From contig NZ_OZ242363.1 of NCBI RefSeq assembly GCF_965208895.1, positions 1,550,001-1,614,000 on the forward strand: 64,000 nt of DNA, given 5' to 3'. Of this stretch, positions 16,392 to 24,904 are shown one piece after another; the first letter of the stretch is position 1; each line of letters opens with the position of its first letter. The notes beneath the pieces were generated by a model. The model was not told the DNA's origin. It saw only the letters and a list, made by a program, of their open reading frames with translations, and did no database searches. The position numbers and the translations under genes were made by a program. The stretch comes from Poriferisodalis sp965208895 (lineage in GTDB: Bacteria > Actinomycetota > Acidimicrobiia > Acidimicrobiales > Poriferisodalaceae).

Positions 16392-17693
16392 TCAGCCGGC
16401 TTCGGAGTGGGTGACCGGCTCTTCGCCCATCCACTCCCGCAGGGTGTTCTTCAGCTTCGTCTGCTGGATGAACAGGTCGTGCTCGGGACCGGCAGGATCG
16501 GCCGACTGGGGGGCCTTCAGGTAGAACGACAGCCACTCCTGCACGCCGCCGTGGCCGGCACGCTGGGCGAGGTCCAAGAACAGCGCCAAGTCCAGCACGA
16601 TCGGTGCCGCAAGGATCGAATCGCGGCACAGAAAGTCGATCTTGATCTGCATCGGGTAACCGAGCCATCCGAAGATGTCGATGTTGTCCCAGCCCTCTTT
16701 GTTGTCGCCGCGGGGCGGGTAATAGTTGATGCGCACCACGTGATCGATCTCGCTGTAGAGATCGGGGTAGGTCTCGGGCTGCAGGATCGTGTCGAGGACG
16801 CCCAGCTTGGACGTCTCCTTGGTCTTGAAGTTCTCCGGATCGTCGAGCACCTCGCCGTCACGGTTGCCCAAGATGTTGGTGGAGTACCAGCCGCGCAGAC
16901 CCAGCATCCGAGCCTTGAGGCCCGGCGCTACCAGCGTCTTCATGAGGGTCTGGCCGGTCTTGAAGTCCTTGCCGGCGATGGGGACCCCGCGGCGCTGCGC
17001 CAGCTCGGTCATCACCGGAATGTCGACCGCCAGGTTCGGGGCCCCATTGGCGAACGGCACGTCGCTCATGAGCGCCGCGTAGGCGTAGATCTGACTCGGC
17101 GAGATGTTGTCGTCGTCGGCGGCGAGCCCGGCTTCGAACGCCTCGACCGTGGCGTGCACCTCGGTGGGCTCCTGATAGGCCTCCGTCGAACCGCACCACA
17201 CCATCACCAACCGGTCGCATTCGTTTTCGGCGCGGAAGCGCTCGACGTCATCCATCAGCGCCTGTGCGGCGTCCAGTTTGCTCATCGGAGGCTTCGTGCG
17301 GGTGCCTTCGAGCCGGCTCACCCAGCGGGGGTCGAACACGGCGTCCATCGCCACGATGCCTTCCAGCTCGCGCGAGATCACCCCGAGGTCGCGCTCCTCG
17401 AGCACACCGGCGGTGCGGGCCCCTTCGAGCGCGTTGGGCGTGATGGGGTCCCAGCCGCCGAAGACGAGATCGTCGAGCTCGGCCAACGGCACGAAGTCGC
17501 GGATCAGCGGATTGCGGCCGTCGGCCCGGCCGCCGAGGCGGATATGGGCCATCTGGCTGACCGAGCCAATGGGCGCCGCCAGCCCGGCCCGTGCAGCGAG
17601 CACTCCGGCGATGAACGTGGTGGCCACCGCGCCCATGCCGGGCGTCAGCACGCCGAGCTTGCCAGTGGCGGGCGCGATCTGCGGTCGGTTCAT
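16392..17693 (-). CDS. ino1: Inositol-3-phosphate synthase
   Basis: Converts glucose-6-phosphate to inositol-3-phosphate with NAD+ as catalytic cofactor. This feeds phosphatidylinositol and, in actinobacteria, mycothiol. The 433-residue product begins with GKLGVLTPGMGAVATTFIAG, the NAD-binding loop of the bacterial type, and carries SVSQMAHIRLGGR, GKDFKTGQTLMKT (active-site lysine region) and GWYSTNILGNRDGEVL. ATG 17693 is chosen because the family N-terminus starts a few residues later, although the frame stays open upstream. No strong ribosome-binding site is seen. Confidence 0.92.
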   Translation of the reverse strand: MNRPQIAPATGKLGVLTPGMGAVATTFIAGVLAARAGLAAPIGSVSQMAHIRLGGRADGRNPLIRDFVPLAELDDLVFGGWDPITPNALEGARTAGVLEERDLGVISRELEGIVAMDAVFDPRWVSRLEGTRTKPPMSKLDAAQALMDDVERFRAENECDRLVMVWCGSTEAYQEPTEVHATVEAFEAGLAADDDNISPSQIYAYAALMSDVPFANGAPNLAVDIPVMTELAQRRGVPIAGKDFKTGQTLMKTLVAPGLKARMLGLRGWYSTNILGNRDGEVLDDPENFKTKETSKLGVLDTILQPETYPDLYSEIDHVVRINYYPPRGDNKEGWDNIDIFGWLGYPMQIKIDFLCRDSILAAPIVLDLALFLDLAQRAGHGGVQEWLSFYLKAPQSADPAGPEHDLFIQQTKLKNTLREWMGEEPVTHSEAG

Positions 17694-17826
17694 GACAAGA
17701 ACGCTACGGGCAGCCCGACCGGGCGCACCTCGGCCAACGCTGCGGGTGCTGTCGTTCATTCTGGGCACCAAACGGTCGCATAGCGAACTTTTTTGCGCCG
17801 AGTTGTCGTCGTGCAGGAGCGCGGGT

Positions 17827-19095
17827 TCAGGCGGCCAGCGGAGCCGTGGGCGTGAACTCTGCGTCGAGGCGCTTGACGCCATGGATGAATGACGCCTGCA
17901 ACAGATCCGGCTCGCCTGCTGCGACGATGTCGGGCAGCCGGGAGAGCAGCTCGCGATACATCACCGTGATCTGGCGACGCGCGAGGTGCGCGCCGAGGCA
18001 GTAGTGCGGGCCGGGGCCGCCGAAGCCGTACTGCGGGTTGGGGTCGCGCAGCACGTCGAAGCGGAACGGATCATCGAACACCGCAGGGTCGCGGTTCGCA
18101 GCGATGTAGAACATCGCCACCTTGTCGCCTTCGAGCATCTGACGCCCGCCGCACTCGAAGTCTCTGGTCACGGTGCGGCGCATGTAACCCACCGGGCTCG
18201 CGACGCGGACGATCTCTTCGACAGCGGTCGGCGCGACGGCGTCGAAGTCGGCCATCCAGATGGCGCGCTGATCGGGGTGGTCGGTGAGGAACTTCAGCGC
18301 CCAGGCGGTGGAGTTGCGGGTGGTCTCGTTGCCGGCCACCACCAGCAGGATGAAGAAGCTCGCCAGATCGGACTCGCTCAGCCGGTCGTCTTCGAGTTCT
18401 GCGTTGACGAGGATGCTGGTGAGGTCGTTGCCGTCACCGCCCTTCTTCTCGGCGGCAACTTCATTCATCAGCTCGGCCAGTTCGGCCCCCGCTCGCAGCA
18501 GCGCTGTGGCGAGGTCGCCGTCGGGCGGCTGGAAGTCGGGATCGGAGATGCCCAAGATGATGTTGGTGCGGTCGAACACGAACTTGTACTCGGAGCGAGG
18601 GATGCCCATGAGGTCGCACACGATGCGCAGCGGCAGCGCAGCCGCCACGTCGTACACAAACTCGCATGTGCCCCTCTCGCAGATCGAGTTGACGATCTCC
18701 CGCGCTCCTTCGCGGATGCCGCCGTCGAGCTGTTCGAGCATCTTGGGGGTGAAGCCCTTGGCCACGATTCGCCGCAGCCGGGCGTGACGCGGGTCGTCCA
18801 TGGCGATCATGGAGCTGAAGAATTCGGTGAACTCGGGCGGGTTGTCACCCAAGGTGATACCGCCTGCGGAACTGAAGACATCGGCGTTTCGCGAGACAGT
18901 GGCGATGTCTGCGTGACGGGTGACGCACCAGTAACCGGGGCTGGGAGCGACCCACTCGGAGAAGTACGGCTCCTCGAACCAGTCCAGCGGCGCCTCGGCG
19001 TGGTAGCGGGCGATCACCGCATCGATCTCGTCGGCCGGCCGCGTCCAGAACCACGGCTCCATCAGGTTCGGCAGTTCGGTGTTCCACTCGCGCAT
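17827..19095 (-). CDS. Cytochrome P450 (CYP125/CYP142-like)
   Basis: A 422-residue soluble P450. The I-helix oxygen-activation motif is LLVVAGNETTRN, the K-helix ExxR is in AVEEIVRVAS, and the haem-cysteine loop is FGGPGPHYCLGAHLARR near residue 367. The pattern resembles actinobacterial steroid side-chain or alkane-type P450s (CYP125, CYP142, CYP124), but the substrate is not established. The start ATG 19095 (MREWNTELPNLMEPWFW) fits the family; the open frame upstream is GC-driven. It is divergent from the PanE-like reductase, with 172 bp between. Confidence 0.92.
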   Translation of the reverse strand: MREWNTELPNLMEPWFWTRPADEIDAVIARYHAEAPLDWFEEPYFSEWVAPSPGYWCVTRHADIATVSRNADVFSSAGGITLGDNPPEFTEFFSSMIAMDDPRHARLRRIVAKGFTPKMLEQLDGGIREGAREIVNSICERGTCEFVYDVAAALPLRIVCDLMGIPRSEYKFVFDRTNIILGISDPDFQPPDGDLATALLRAGAELAELMNEVAAEKKGGDGNDLTSILVNAELEDDRLSESDLASFFILLVVAGNETTRNSTAWALKFLTDHPDQRAIWMADFDAVAPTAVEEIVRVASPVGYMRRTVTRDFECGGRQMLEGDKVAMFYIAANRDPAVFDDPFRFDVLRDPNPQYGFGGPGPHYCLGAHLARRQITVMYRELLSRLPDIVAAGEPDLLQASFIHGVKRLDAEFTPTAPLAA

Positions 19096-19267
19096 GGCAG
19101 CACGGTAGCGCCGCGCCAGCGGCCGCCAACACCGCCCATGCCCTCGGAAGACTCCGCCTTCGTGCATGGCCGTGCCGGAATGCCTGCGCGCCCAGAGCAC
19201 TGCCGCGGCGGCGCTTGCGGGGCGCGCGTGGGGCCCGGGACTGGGCCATCTGGCACGATGTACCGCC

Positions 19268-20317
19268 GTGACGCCAGACCGTAACCCTGATGACGACACG
19301 GCCCGAGCCGATGCCGGTCTGAACTACATCGTTCACGGCGCCGGCGCGATCGGCTGCGTGCTGGGCGCCCGGCTAGCCCAAGCGGGACGAAGCGTCGCAC
19401 TCATCGCACGCGGAGATCACCTGGAGGCTCTGCAGCGCGACGGGCTGCACATCTCGGGTTACACCGAGGGTCATTTCCGGCTGCCTGCGGCCCGCCGAGC
19501 CCACGAGCTGTCGATCGATTCGAACACCGTCGTGCTGCTGGCCATGAAGACTCAGCACACCTTCGAGGCGATCGAACAGCACCGTGAGCTGTACGACGAC
19601 GTGCCGCTGTTCTGCTTTCAGAACAGCGTCACCAACGAGGAATGGCTGACTGAGCAGGGCTTTCGGGCCTACGGAGTCATGGTGCGAATCGGTGCTCGCA
19701 TCGACGAGCCAGGGGTGGTCACCCACACCGGCGCTCGCCGAGCACAGATCGGTTGCTGGCCCACCGGCGCCGACGAGCTGTGCACGGCCGTGGCGGACGA
19801 CCTTGTCGCCGCCGACATGCGCGCTTCGGTTGACGACCACGTAGCGGATGCCAAGTGGGGAAAGCTGGTGCTGAACCTCACGAACGCGTTCTCAGCACTG
19901 ATTGACCTGCCCGTGCAGGAGTGGTTCAGCGCCGAAGAAACCCGTTTCTTCATGGCCGACCTGCAAGAAGAAGCAGCCGATGTGCTGGATGCGGCTGGGA
20001 TCTCGTCAGTCATGGACGACGGCCGGGACTTGCGCGAGTGGATCGAGCGCATGCGCAAGCCGGGCGAACGCGAGCCCCGCGGTGATTCAGACCCCGTGAT
20101 GCACAGCTACCCATCGACCTGGCAAGACCTGCACTTCGGGCGTCCCACTGTGGAGGTGGAGCACTTCAACGGCCGCATATGCGAGCTCGGCGAGAAGTTC
20201 GGCATCGCCACGCCGCTGAACCGGACGCTGAACGAACTGTGCCAAGACGCAGCAGCCCGCCGGCTGGGGCCTGGCACCGAAACCGTGGCGTCACTGCGCG
20301 CCGCCGCCCTACGCTGA
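19268..20317 (+). CDS. PanE/ApbA-family 2-dehydropantoate-2-reductase-like protein
   Basis: A 349-residue NADP-dependent reductase of the ketopantoate reductase family. It has an N-terminal Rossmann motif VHGAGAIGCVLGARLAQAG, the VLLAMKTQHTFEA strand and the central AKWGKLVLNLTNAFSAL, which contains the catalytic lysine and Asn of the family. The GTG at 19268 starts a short polar leader before the first beta strand. The longer frame from the ATG at 19166 would run through the promoter region it shares with the P450. It may serve pantothenate synthesis or, given the neighbour, act on another 2-ketoacid. Confidence 0.82.
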   Translation: MTPDRNPDDDTARADAGLNYIVHGAGAIGCVLGARLAQAGRSVALIARGDHLEALQRDGLHISGYTEGHFRLPAARRAHELSIDSNTVVLLAMKTQHTFEAIEQHRELYDDVPLFCFQNSVTNEEWLTEQGFRAYGVMVRIGARIDEPGVVTHTGARRAQIGCWPTGADELCTAVADDLVAADMRASVDDHVADAKWGKLVLNLTNAFSALIDLPVQEWFSAEETRFFMADLQEEAADVLDAAGISSVMDDGRDLREWIERMRKPGEREPRGDSDPVMHSYPSTWQDLHFGRPTVEVEHFNGRICELGEKFGIATPLNRTLNELCQDAAARRLGPGTETVASLRAAALR

Positions 20318-20596
20318 TCTCCCCGCCAAGAAATCCACCTCAGTTTCTGAGCGCCGCGGCATAAGTTCGCGAGAGGGCCAGCCCCCGAGTGACGCCATTT
20401 GCGGTACGTCTACCAAGCTCGGGGAGGCTGGCTTCTGACACCCAAGACTACTCGCAGCTCCGAGCGACTCGGAAGCGGATTGCCATGTAACACACTCTCG
20501 ACGCGAGCGACGATTCATCGCTCAAGATCGAGCCGCTATGGCACTGCAAATGAGTGCTCCAGCGCGAGGCTGGTGACCGCGGTGAAGCGTCGAACG

Positions 20597-21040
20597 CTAG
20601 GAGTCTTCCTCTGTTCGCCGCAGCCAGAGATCGAGCGTGTCTGTGGTCCATGTGGGCACACCGGTGCCGAGGAAATCGTTGTCCGCGGTCCAAACTCCTG
20701 CGTCGACGGCAAGGGCGCACGCGACCACCGGCCAATCGCTGGGATCGCGAATCGAGCGCTCTCGGGCTCGGCCCTCCCATGCCGAGTAGATGGCTTCGGC
20801 GACGATGGTGCAGTTGAGGGCGACGACTTGCAGGCAGCGGTCCGACAGCTCGCCGACTTCGTCTGTGCTCAGACCCCGATGACGACCGAATCTCTCCGCG
20901 CGTCGCGGAATCTCGCGCAGCGCTTCATGCCACATGCGCTCTGGCAGGTACAGATCTATGTGCTGTTCGGCGAGCCGCTGCCGGCCTCGCTCGCGCAGCA
21001 GCTCACCGACCAGAACGCTCGTGTCAACGACCAGACGCAT
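20597..21040 (-). CDS. PIN-domain toxin (VapC-like)
   Basis: A 147-residue PIN nuclease with the four acidic positions of the fold: RLVVDTSVLVGEL (first Asp), the Glu of LPERMWHEAL, DPSDWPVVACALA and WTADNDFLGTG. VapC-type toxins cleave RNA, often tRNA or rRNA. ATG 21040 is chosen because the domain starts there and it overlaps the antitoxin's 3' end by 17 bp; an earlier start at 21070 exists. It is paired with the Phd/YefM antitoxin just upstream. Confidence 0.85.
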   Translation of the reverse strand: MRLVVDTSVLVGELLRERGRQRLAEQHIDLYLPERMWHEALREIPRRAERFGRHRGLSTDEVGELSDRCLQVVALNCTIVAEAIYSAWEGRARERSIRDPSDWPVVACALAVDAGVWTADNDFLGTGVPTWTTDTLDLWLRRTEEDS

Positions 21041-21365
21041 GCTGCGGCGATGAAGCGTCACTGGTCGCAATGGTCTGAGAACTGATCAGGAACGTCTCGT
21101 CCTCACTCTCGCCCGCCTCATCGGCGAGAACCGCTCCCGTGAACTCCGCCACGAGATCATCTTCGGTCAGGCCGGTTCTCGCGAGTACGCCCTTCACCGT
21201 CTCCCCCAGGCGGTCGAGCGCAGCCGCGCCCGCTCGGCGGTCTCTAGCGACAATCGGCACGAAGAATCCGACGGGTTCGCCATGCTTCTCGACGACCAGC
21301 GTCTCGCCGGAGGCGATCAACTGAGTCGCGCGATCACGGAATTCCCGTATCCCTACCGACTTCAT
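21024..21365 (-). CDS. Phd/YefM-type antitoxin
   Basis: A 113-residue DNA-binding antitoxin. The N-terminus MKSVGIREFRDRATQLIASG followed by ETLVVEKHGEPVGFFVPI is the Phd/YefM fold. The C-terminal half is acidic (VLADEAGESEDE) and would be the flexible toxin-neutralising arm. It is translated ahead of the PIN toxin with a 17-bp overlap. Such pairs normally autoregulate from the region upstream (21366-21420). The module sits 145 bp from tRNA-Leu, a common integration neighbourhood. Confidence 0.85.
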   Translation of the reverse strand: MKSVGIREFRDRATQLIASGETLVVEKHGEPVGFFVPIVARDRRAGAAALDRLGETVKGVLARTGLTEDDLVAEFTGAVLADEAGESEDETFLISSQTIATSDASSPQHASGR

Positions 21366-21509
21366 CGGTCTCCCCTTCGCAGCAGCTCACACGGATCCAA
21401 TGTGCCCACAAGTGTAGCCACACCGTGCACAGCACTCGTCTCGCCCCTTGCCTAGCGGGCTCTGGTCGCTGGCGCCAAGCGATTTCACGAAGCAGCGCTC
21501 CGCCGCAGG

Positions 21510-21595
21510 TGCCCGGGGCGGGATTCGAACCCGCACGCTCCCGAGGGAGCCGAGGGGTTTAAGCCCTCTGCGTCTGCCAGTTCCGCCACCCGGGC
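21510..21595 (-). tRNA. tRNA-Leu (anticodon UAA)
   Basis: Reading the minus strand from 21595, the acceptor GCCCGGG pairs with CCCGGGC at 21511-21517. The anticodon arm GAGGG-CTTAAAC-CCCTC gives anticodon TAA. A long variable arm (class II) is present, and the T arm is GCGGG-TTCGAAT-CCCGC. CCA is not encoded. Confidence 0.95.
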
Positions 21596-21667
21596 CAGCC
21601 AGTGCGGTCGCTACGTCCGCACCTCCTATCATGCTCGCTCGCAGACCCGGTCACGATGCCGTATCGC

Positions 21668-22129
21668 TCAGGCGGCCTCGGCTGCCCGCCACAGCTCGTC
21701 ATACACCGGCCCGGCGGTTTCGGCTTCCCGCCACAGTTCATCGCGCACCGGCCCGGCGGCGTCGACGCCCAGTTCGTTGCTGACCACGATGCCCTCGATG
21801 GCATCGGCCACGACAGCGCCGAACGGGCGTCCTCGCACGCGCACGGCGACCACGCAATCGCCCGACGGAGTGCGTTGGATGGAGCGGTCGAGCTCGTCGG
21901 AACGGGGCGGGCTCTGAAAGCTCGGAGCGGTGAGACCCAGCGAACGAGCCGTCATGGCGAGCGTGCGCACCGTCAAGACGAACCGGCCGGACGGGTCGGG
22001 GGCAGGGCCGCCGGCATCTCGCTGAGCGCGCACTGAGGCGCTCCCAGTTCGGTGCGGCCGGCCGCGGGCGGGCGATGCGTCGACCAGCCGCAGCGGTGCA
22101 GGCGGGTGGGTTCGGGGTGTTGCTGGCAT
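21668..22129 (-). CDS. Conserved-looking hypothetical protein with C-terminal duplication
   Basis: A 153-residue soluble protein of unknown function. Residues ~45-110 look like a folded domain (GRFVLTVRTLAMTARSLGLT; VVAVRVRGRPFGAVVADAIEG), with regular hydrophobic spacing and coding-like GC. The last 28 residues are two 14-residue units, GPVRDELWREAETA and GPVYDELWRAAEAA, matching a ~42-bp DNA duplication that ends at the stop codon. The start is the ATG at 22129; the frame is open further upstream. It is divergent from the PD-(D/E)XK gene. Confidence 0.65.
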   Translation of the reverse strand: MPATPRTHPPAPLRLVDASPARGRPHRTGSASVRAQRDAGGPAPDPSGRFVLTVRTLAMTARSLGLTAPSFQSPPRSDELDRSIQRTPSGDCVVAVRVRGRPFGAVVADAIEGIVVSNELGVDAAGPVRDELWREAETAGPVYDELWRAAEAA

Positions 22130-22188
22130 GTGCCCAGCATCACCGGGGGGTGTGACATCAAACGGGCGACACCCTGTCAGCGAGTCGG

Positions 22189-23190
22189 ATGAATGCTGCA
22201 GCCCCGCAGCTACGGCCACAATGGACCGAGATGGCAAACGCCGCCCCCGGAATGCTCCCTGCCCAGCAGGTCACGCTCGACGCAATCCGCACGCCCGGAC
22301 CCGAACGCCCCACCTACGCCGGCGATTTCGCCGCCGAATTGCGAAGCCGGGCTGAGTCTGCGCTGGCAGAACTGGTCGACCCGGCTCACGATATCGACAG
22401 CCGTGGATTGTGGGTGCGCAAGCGAGACCTGGCGGGCGTCTTCGGCTGCCAAGCGCGGCACCTTGCCGAGGCGACGTCTCCGTTTGCATGGACCGTGCCC
22501 ATCGCCCGCGGCATCGTGCTTCACAAAGCAGTCGAGCTGTCCACCCATCGGCGATTCGAACCCGAAGACGCCGTCGACGCCGCCCTCGAACGTCTCGTGG
22601 CCGACAACGACAACCTCGGCAGCTTCCTGGCCGATGCATCCGACGGCGAGCTCGCGGACCTGACGGCCAACTGCGTCGCGCTGCTCACACGCTTCAGCGA
22701 GACGTTCCCGCCGATGCAGCGTGCATGGCGGCCCGCCGCCGAAGTCTCCGCCCGCGCCCGGCTGTGCGGCGGGGCCTTCGTGCTCAGCGGCAAGTACGAC
22801 TTGACGCTGGGATCGCCGGCGCCGCTGGGCGGACCCGACGGCCGCCAGCGCGCCGGCAAGGTCATCATCGACCTCAAGACCGGCTCGCGATCACCGACCG
22901 ACCCCGAGGACCTCCGGTTCTACGCACTCGTCGAGACCCTGTCGATCGGCGTGCCCCCGCTGGGCATCGGCTCGTTCTACGTCGCCGAGGGGCGCATCGA
23001 GCACGAGACAGTCACCGCAGGGGTGCTCGACAGCGCCCTGCGCCGGACACTCGATGGGATCGGCCGGCTCATCGCTCTCCGCCGAGGCGATCACGAACCC
23101 AGCCGGGTTCCCGGGCCGCCATGCCGTTGGTGCCCGATCTCAGCCGAATGCGGACCCGGTCAGGAGTGGTTGTCGGACCCCGACGACTGA
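22189..23190 (+). CDS. PD-(D/E)XK nuclease family protein (RecB/Cas4-like)
   Basis: A 333-residue protein with a Cas4/RecB-type nuclease core. The Asp in LSGKYDLTLG and the D-L-K-T-G of KVIIDLKTGSR form the PD-(D/E)XK motif, followed by RFYALVETLSIG, the QhxxY-like helix. A C-terminal cysteine cluster PCRWCPISAECGPG resembles the Fe-S-binding cysteines of AddB/Cas4 enzymes. A later ATG at 22231 is an alternative start. No CRISPR or AddA/RecB helicase gene is nearby, so a repair role is more likely than adaptive immunity. Its last 31 bp overlap the convergent GNAT gene. Confidence 0.8.
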   Translation: MNAAAPQLRPQWTEMANAAPGMLPAQQVTLDAIRTPGPERPTYAGDFAAELRSRAESALAELVDPAHDIDSRGLWVRKRDLAGVFGCQARHLAEATSPFAWTVPIARGIVLHKAVELSTHRRFEPEDAVDAALERLVADNDNLGSFLADASDGELADLTANCVALLTRFSETFPPMQRAWRPAAEVSARARLCGGAFVLSGKYDLTLGSPAPLGGPDGRQRAGKVIIDLKTGSRSPTDPEDLRFYALVETLSIGVPPLGIGSFYVAEGRIEHETVTAGVLDSALRRTLDGIGRLIALRRGDHEPSRVPGPPCRWCPISAECGPGQEWLSDPDD

Positions 23191-23798
23191 GCGATGCCGC
23201 CACTGCGGGCAGATCGCAGCCCTGCCGCCATGTCATCACGGCCGGCTCGCCATTCTTCGGTGGTCAGGCCGAAGCGCAAATGGTCTTCCCAGACACCGGC
23301 GATCTGGATGTATCCCTGCGCGATCCCTTCCGAGCGCAACCCCAGCTTTTCCACCACTCGCAAACTGGCGGCGTTGCGCGGCATGATCGACACCTGCACC
23401 CGGTGCAAGCCCGCCTGATCGAAGGCGAATCCGAACACCGCCATCAGTCCTTCGGCGATCAATCCCCTACCCGCCAGCCGCTCGTCGATCCAATAGCCCA
23501 CATGGGCGCTCTGGAACGCCCCGCGCGCCACATGCGAGATGTTGATCTCGCCGCAGAACCAGCCCTCATGCCACAGGCCGAAGTCGAACGCCGTTCCCAG
23601 CGAGCGTTCGCGTTCACGCACGCGGCAGCGATTGGTGAACGCCTGAGGGTCGCGCGACGGATCAGGCACGCCTGCGGGCGGCCGGGGCTCCCATTTCACA
23701 AGCCAGTGACGGCAGCGGTCGCGGACTTCGTTCCATTGGGCGAAGTCCGACGGCACGAGCGGGCGAAGCTCGAGCCGCTCGGTACGCAGACGACTCAC
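23160..23798 (-). CDS. GNAT acetyltransferase, RimJ/RimL-like
   Basis: A ~212-residue N-acetyltransferase. It shows RLELRPLVPSDFAQWNEV at the start, WIDERLAGRGLIAEGLMAVF (the acetyl-CoA pyrophosphate loop; R-x-x-G-x-G/A-like RGLIAEG) and HRVQVSIMPRNAASLRVVEK plus LGLRSEG, the hallmark of RimJ/L-type enzymes acting on protein N-termini. GTG 23798 is the best start; an earlier frame reaches 23843, abutting ppx. It probably lies in the ppx-DUF501 transcript. Confidence 0.82.
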   Translation of the reverse strand: MSRLRTERLELRPLVPSDFAQWNEVRDRCRHWLVKWEPRPPAGVPDPSRDPQAFTNRCRVRERERSLGTAFDFGLWHEGWFCGEINISHVARGAFQSAHVGYWIDERLAGRGLIAEGLMAVFGFAFDQAGLHRVQVSIMPRNAASLRVVEKLGLRSEGIAQGYIQIAGVWEDHLRFGLTTEEWRAGRDDMAAGLRSARSGGIAQSSGSDNHS

Positions 23799-23842
23799 GC
23801 CTCGCACAGTACCGGCGCGCCGTCGCCGCTCACCGAGCGGCA

Positions 23843-24904
23843 TCAGCGGCTCCCTCCCTCCGCGCCTGGCGGAGCTCGGCGGCTGGCCTGCGCTTCGCGG
23901 AGCTCAGCCGCTGGGCTGGCCTGCGCTTCGCGGAGCTCAGCCGCTGGGCTGGCCTGCGCTTCGCGGAGCTCAGCCGCTATGCCGTCGAGCAGGTCGCGCT
24001 CGCGCACCACGCACTCGTCGATCTCCCAGTGACGCATCACCGCCACAAGAATGCAGCAGCCGCCCACGATCACCGGTGCACGGTCGAAGTGCAGGCCCGG
24101 ATTGTGCACGCGGTCAGCCAGCCGCTCGGTGGCCAGCGTGCGGAAGACATCCTCTGCCGCGGCCCTCGTGAGCACGAACCCGTCGATGATCTCAGGATCG
24201 TAGGGATCAAGGCCGATCTCGACCGCGGCCACCGTCGTGGCAGTCCCGGCAACACCAAGGAGCGTGGCCCCCGAAGCGCCCCGGCCGATGACCGGATGCT
24301 CCCGATCGATGTCGTCGAGATGCAGGCGAGCTACCGAGATCGCTGAGCTCAACTCTTCAGGCCGAGGGGGATCCGACGCCAAGAACCTCTCGGTCCACCG
24401 CACTGAGCCCATGTCGACCGATGTCACAGCCTTCGGCCCGGCACCCTCGTATGGCGTGCCGTAGGCGAACTCAGTCGAGCCCCCGCCTATGTCGAGCATC
24501 AGCGCGGAGCCATGTCGGGCGGCGTCGAGACCGGCCGTGGCACCGGCAAATCCATACGCTGCCTCGCTTCCGCCGTCCAGCAGCTCCACCTCAGTGCCGA
24601 GGGCTTCGCTCGCCTTGCGGAGGAATTCCGCGCCGTTTGCCGCATCGCGGGCAGCACTGGTCGCCACGGCGCGCACTGCGATCGCCTGGCGATCTTCAAT
24701 GATCTCTCGGTACTCCCCCAGCACGTCGAGCACACGGACGATCGCATCGTCCCGAAGCCGACCACCGGCATCGACTCCCCGACCCAGCCCGGTGACCCGC
24801 AGCAGCCTCTGCCCCAGCCCCTCGCCGTCGTCGATGAGCAGACGCGTGGTGTTCGTGCCACAGTCCACGACGGCAACCAGGTCGGGAGAACGCTGTTCTG
24901 TCAC
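23843..24904 (-). CDS. ppx: Ppx/GppA family exopolyphosphatase
   Basis: Hydrolyses terminal phosphate from polyphosphate or pppGpp. The protein has the sugar-kinase-like ATPase fold with phosphate loop 1, VAVVDCGTNTTRLLIDD, and loop 2, LMLDIGGGSTEFAYG. The ~310-residue core matches the short actinobacterial Ppx1 type. The C-terminus carries three 11-residue units (SPAAELREAQA) encoded by 33-bp tandem repeats and then RRAPPGAEGGSR, which is not part of the family. GTG 24904 overlaps the DUF501 stop by 4 bp (GTGA), so the two are coupled. Confidence 0.9.
   Translation of the reverse strand: MTEQRSPDLVAVVDCGTNTTRLLIDDGEGLGQRLLRVTGLGRGVDAGGRLRDDAIVRVLDVLGEYREIIEDRQAIAVRAVATSAARDAANGAEFLRKASEALGTEVELLDGGSEAAYGFAGATAGLDAARHGSALMLDIGGGSTEFAYGTPYEGAGPKAVTSVDMGSVRWTERFLASDPPRPEELSSAISVARLHLDDIDREHPVIGRGASGATLLGVAGTATTVAAVEIGLDPYDPEIIDGFVLTRAAAEDVFRTLATERLADRVHNPGLHFDRAPVIVGGCCILVAVMRHWEIDECVVRERDLLDGIAAELREAQASPAAELREAQASPAAELREAQASRRAPPGAEGGSR
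23885..23983. repeat. Three 33-bp direct repeats in the ppx 3' end
   Basis: Units start at 23885, 23918 and 23951; the third diverges in its last bases, and a degraded partial unit precedes the first. The length is a multiple of three, so the array adds in-frame copies of an 11-residue peptide to Ppx. Confidence 0.92.

Noticed and set aside
22189..23190. Cas4 of a CRISPR system
   Set aside because: The motif order fits the wider PD-(D/E)XK family, but no repeats or other cas genes are present.
22410..24032. 540-codon plus-strand frame across the nuclease, GNAT and ppx genes
   Set aside because: Arg/Pro-rich out-of-frame translation of three real genes.
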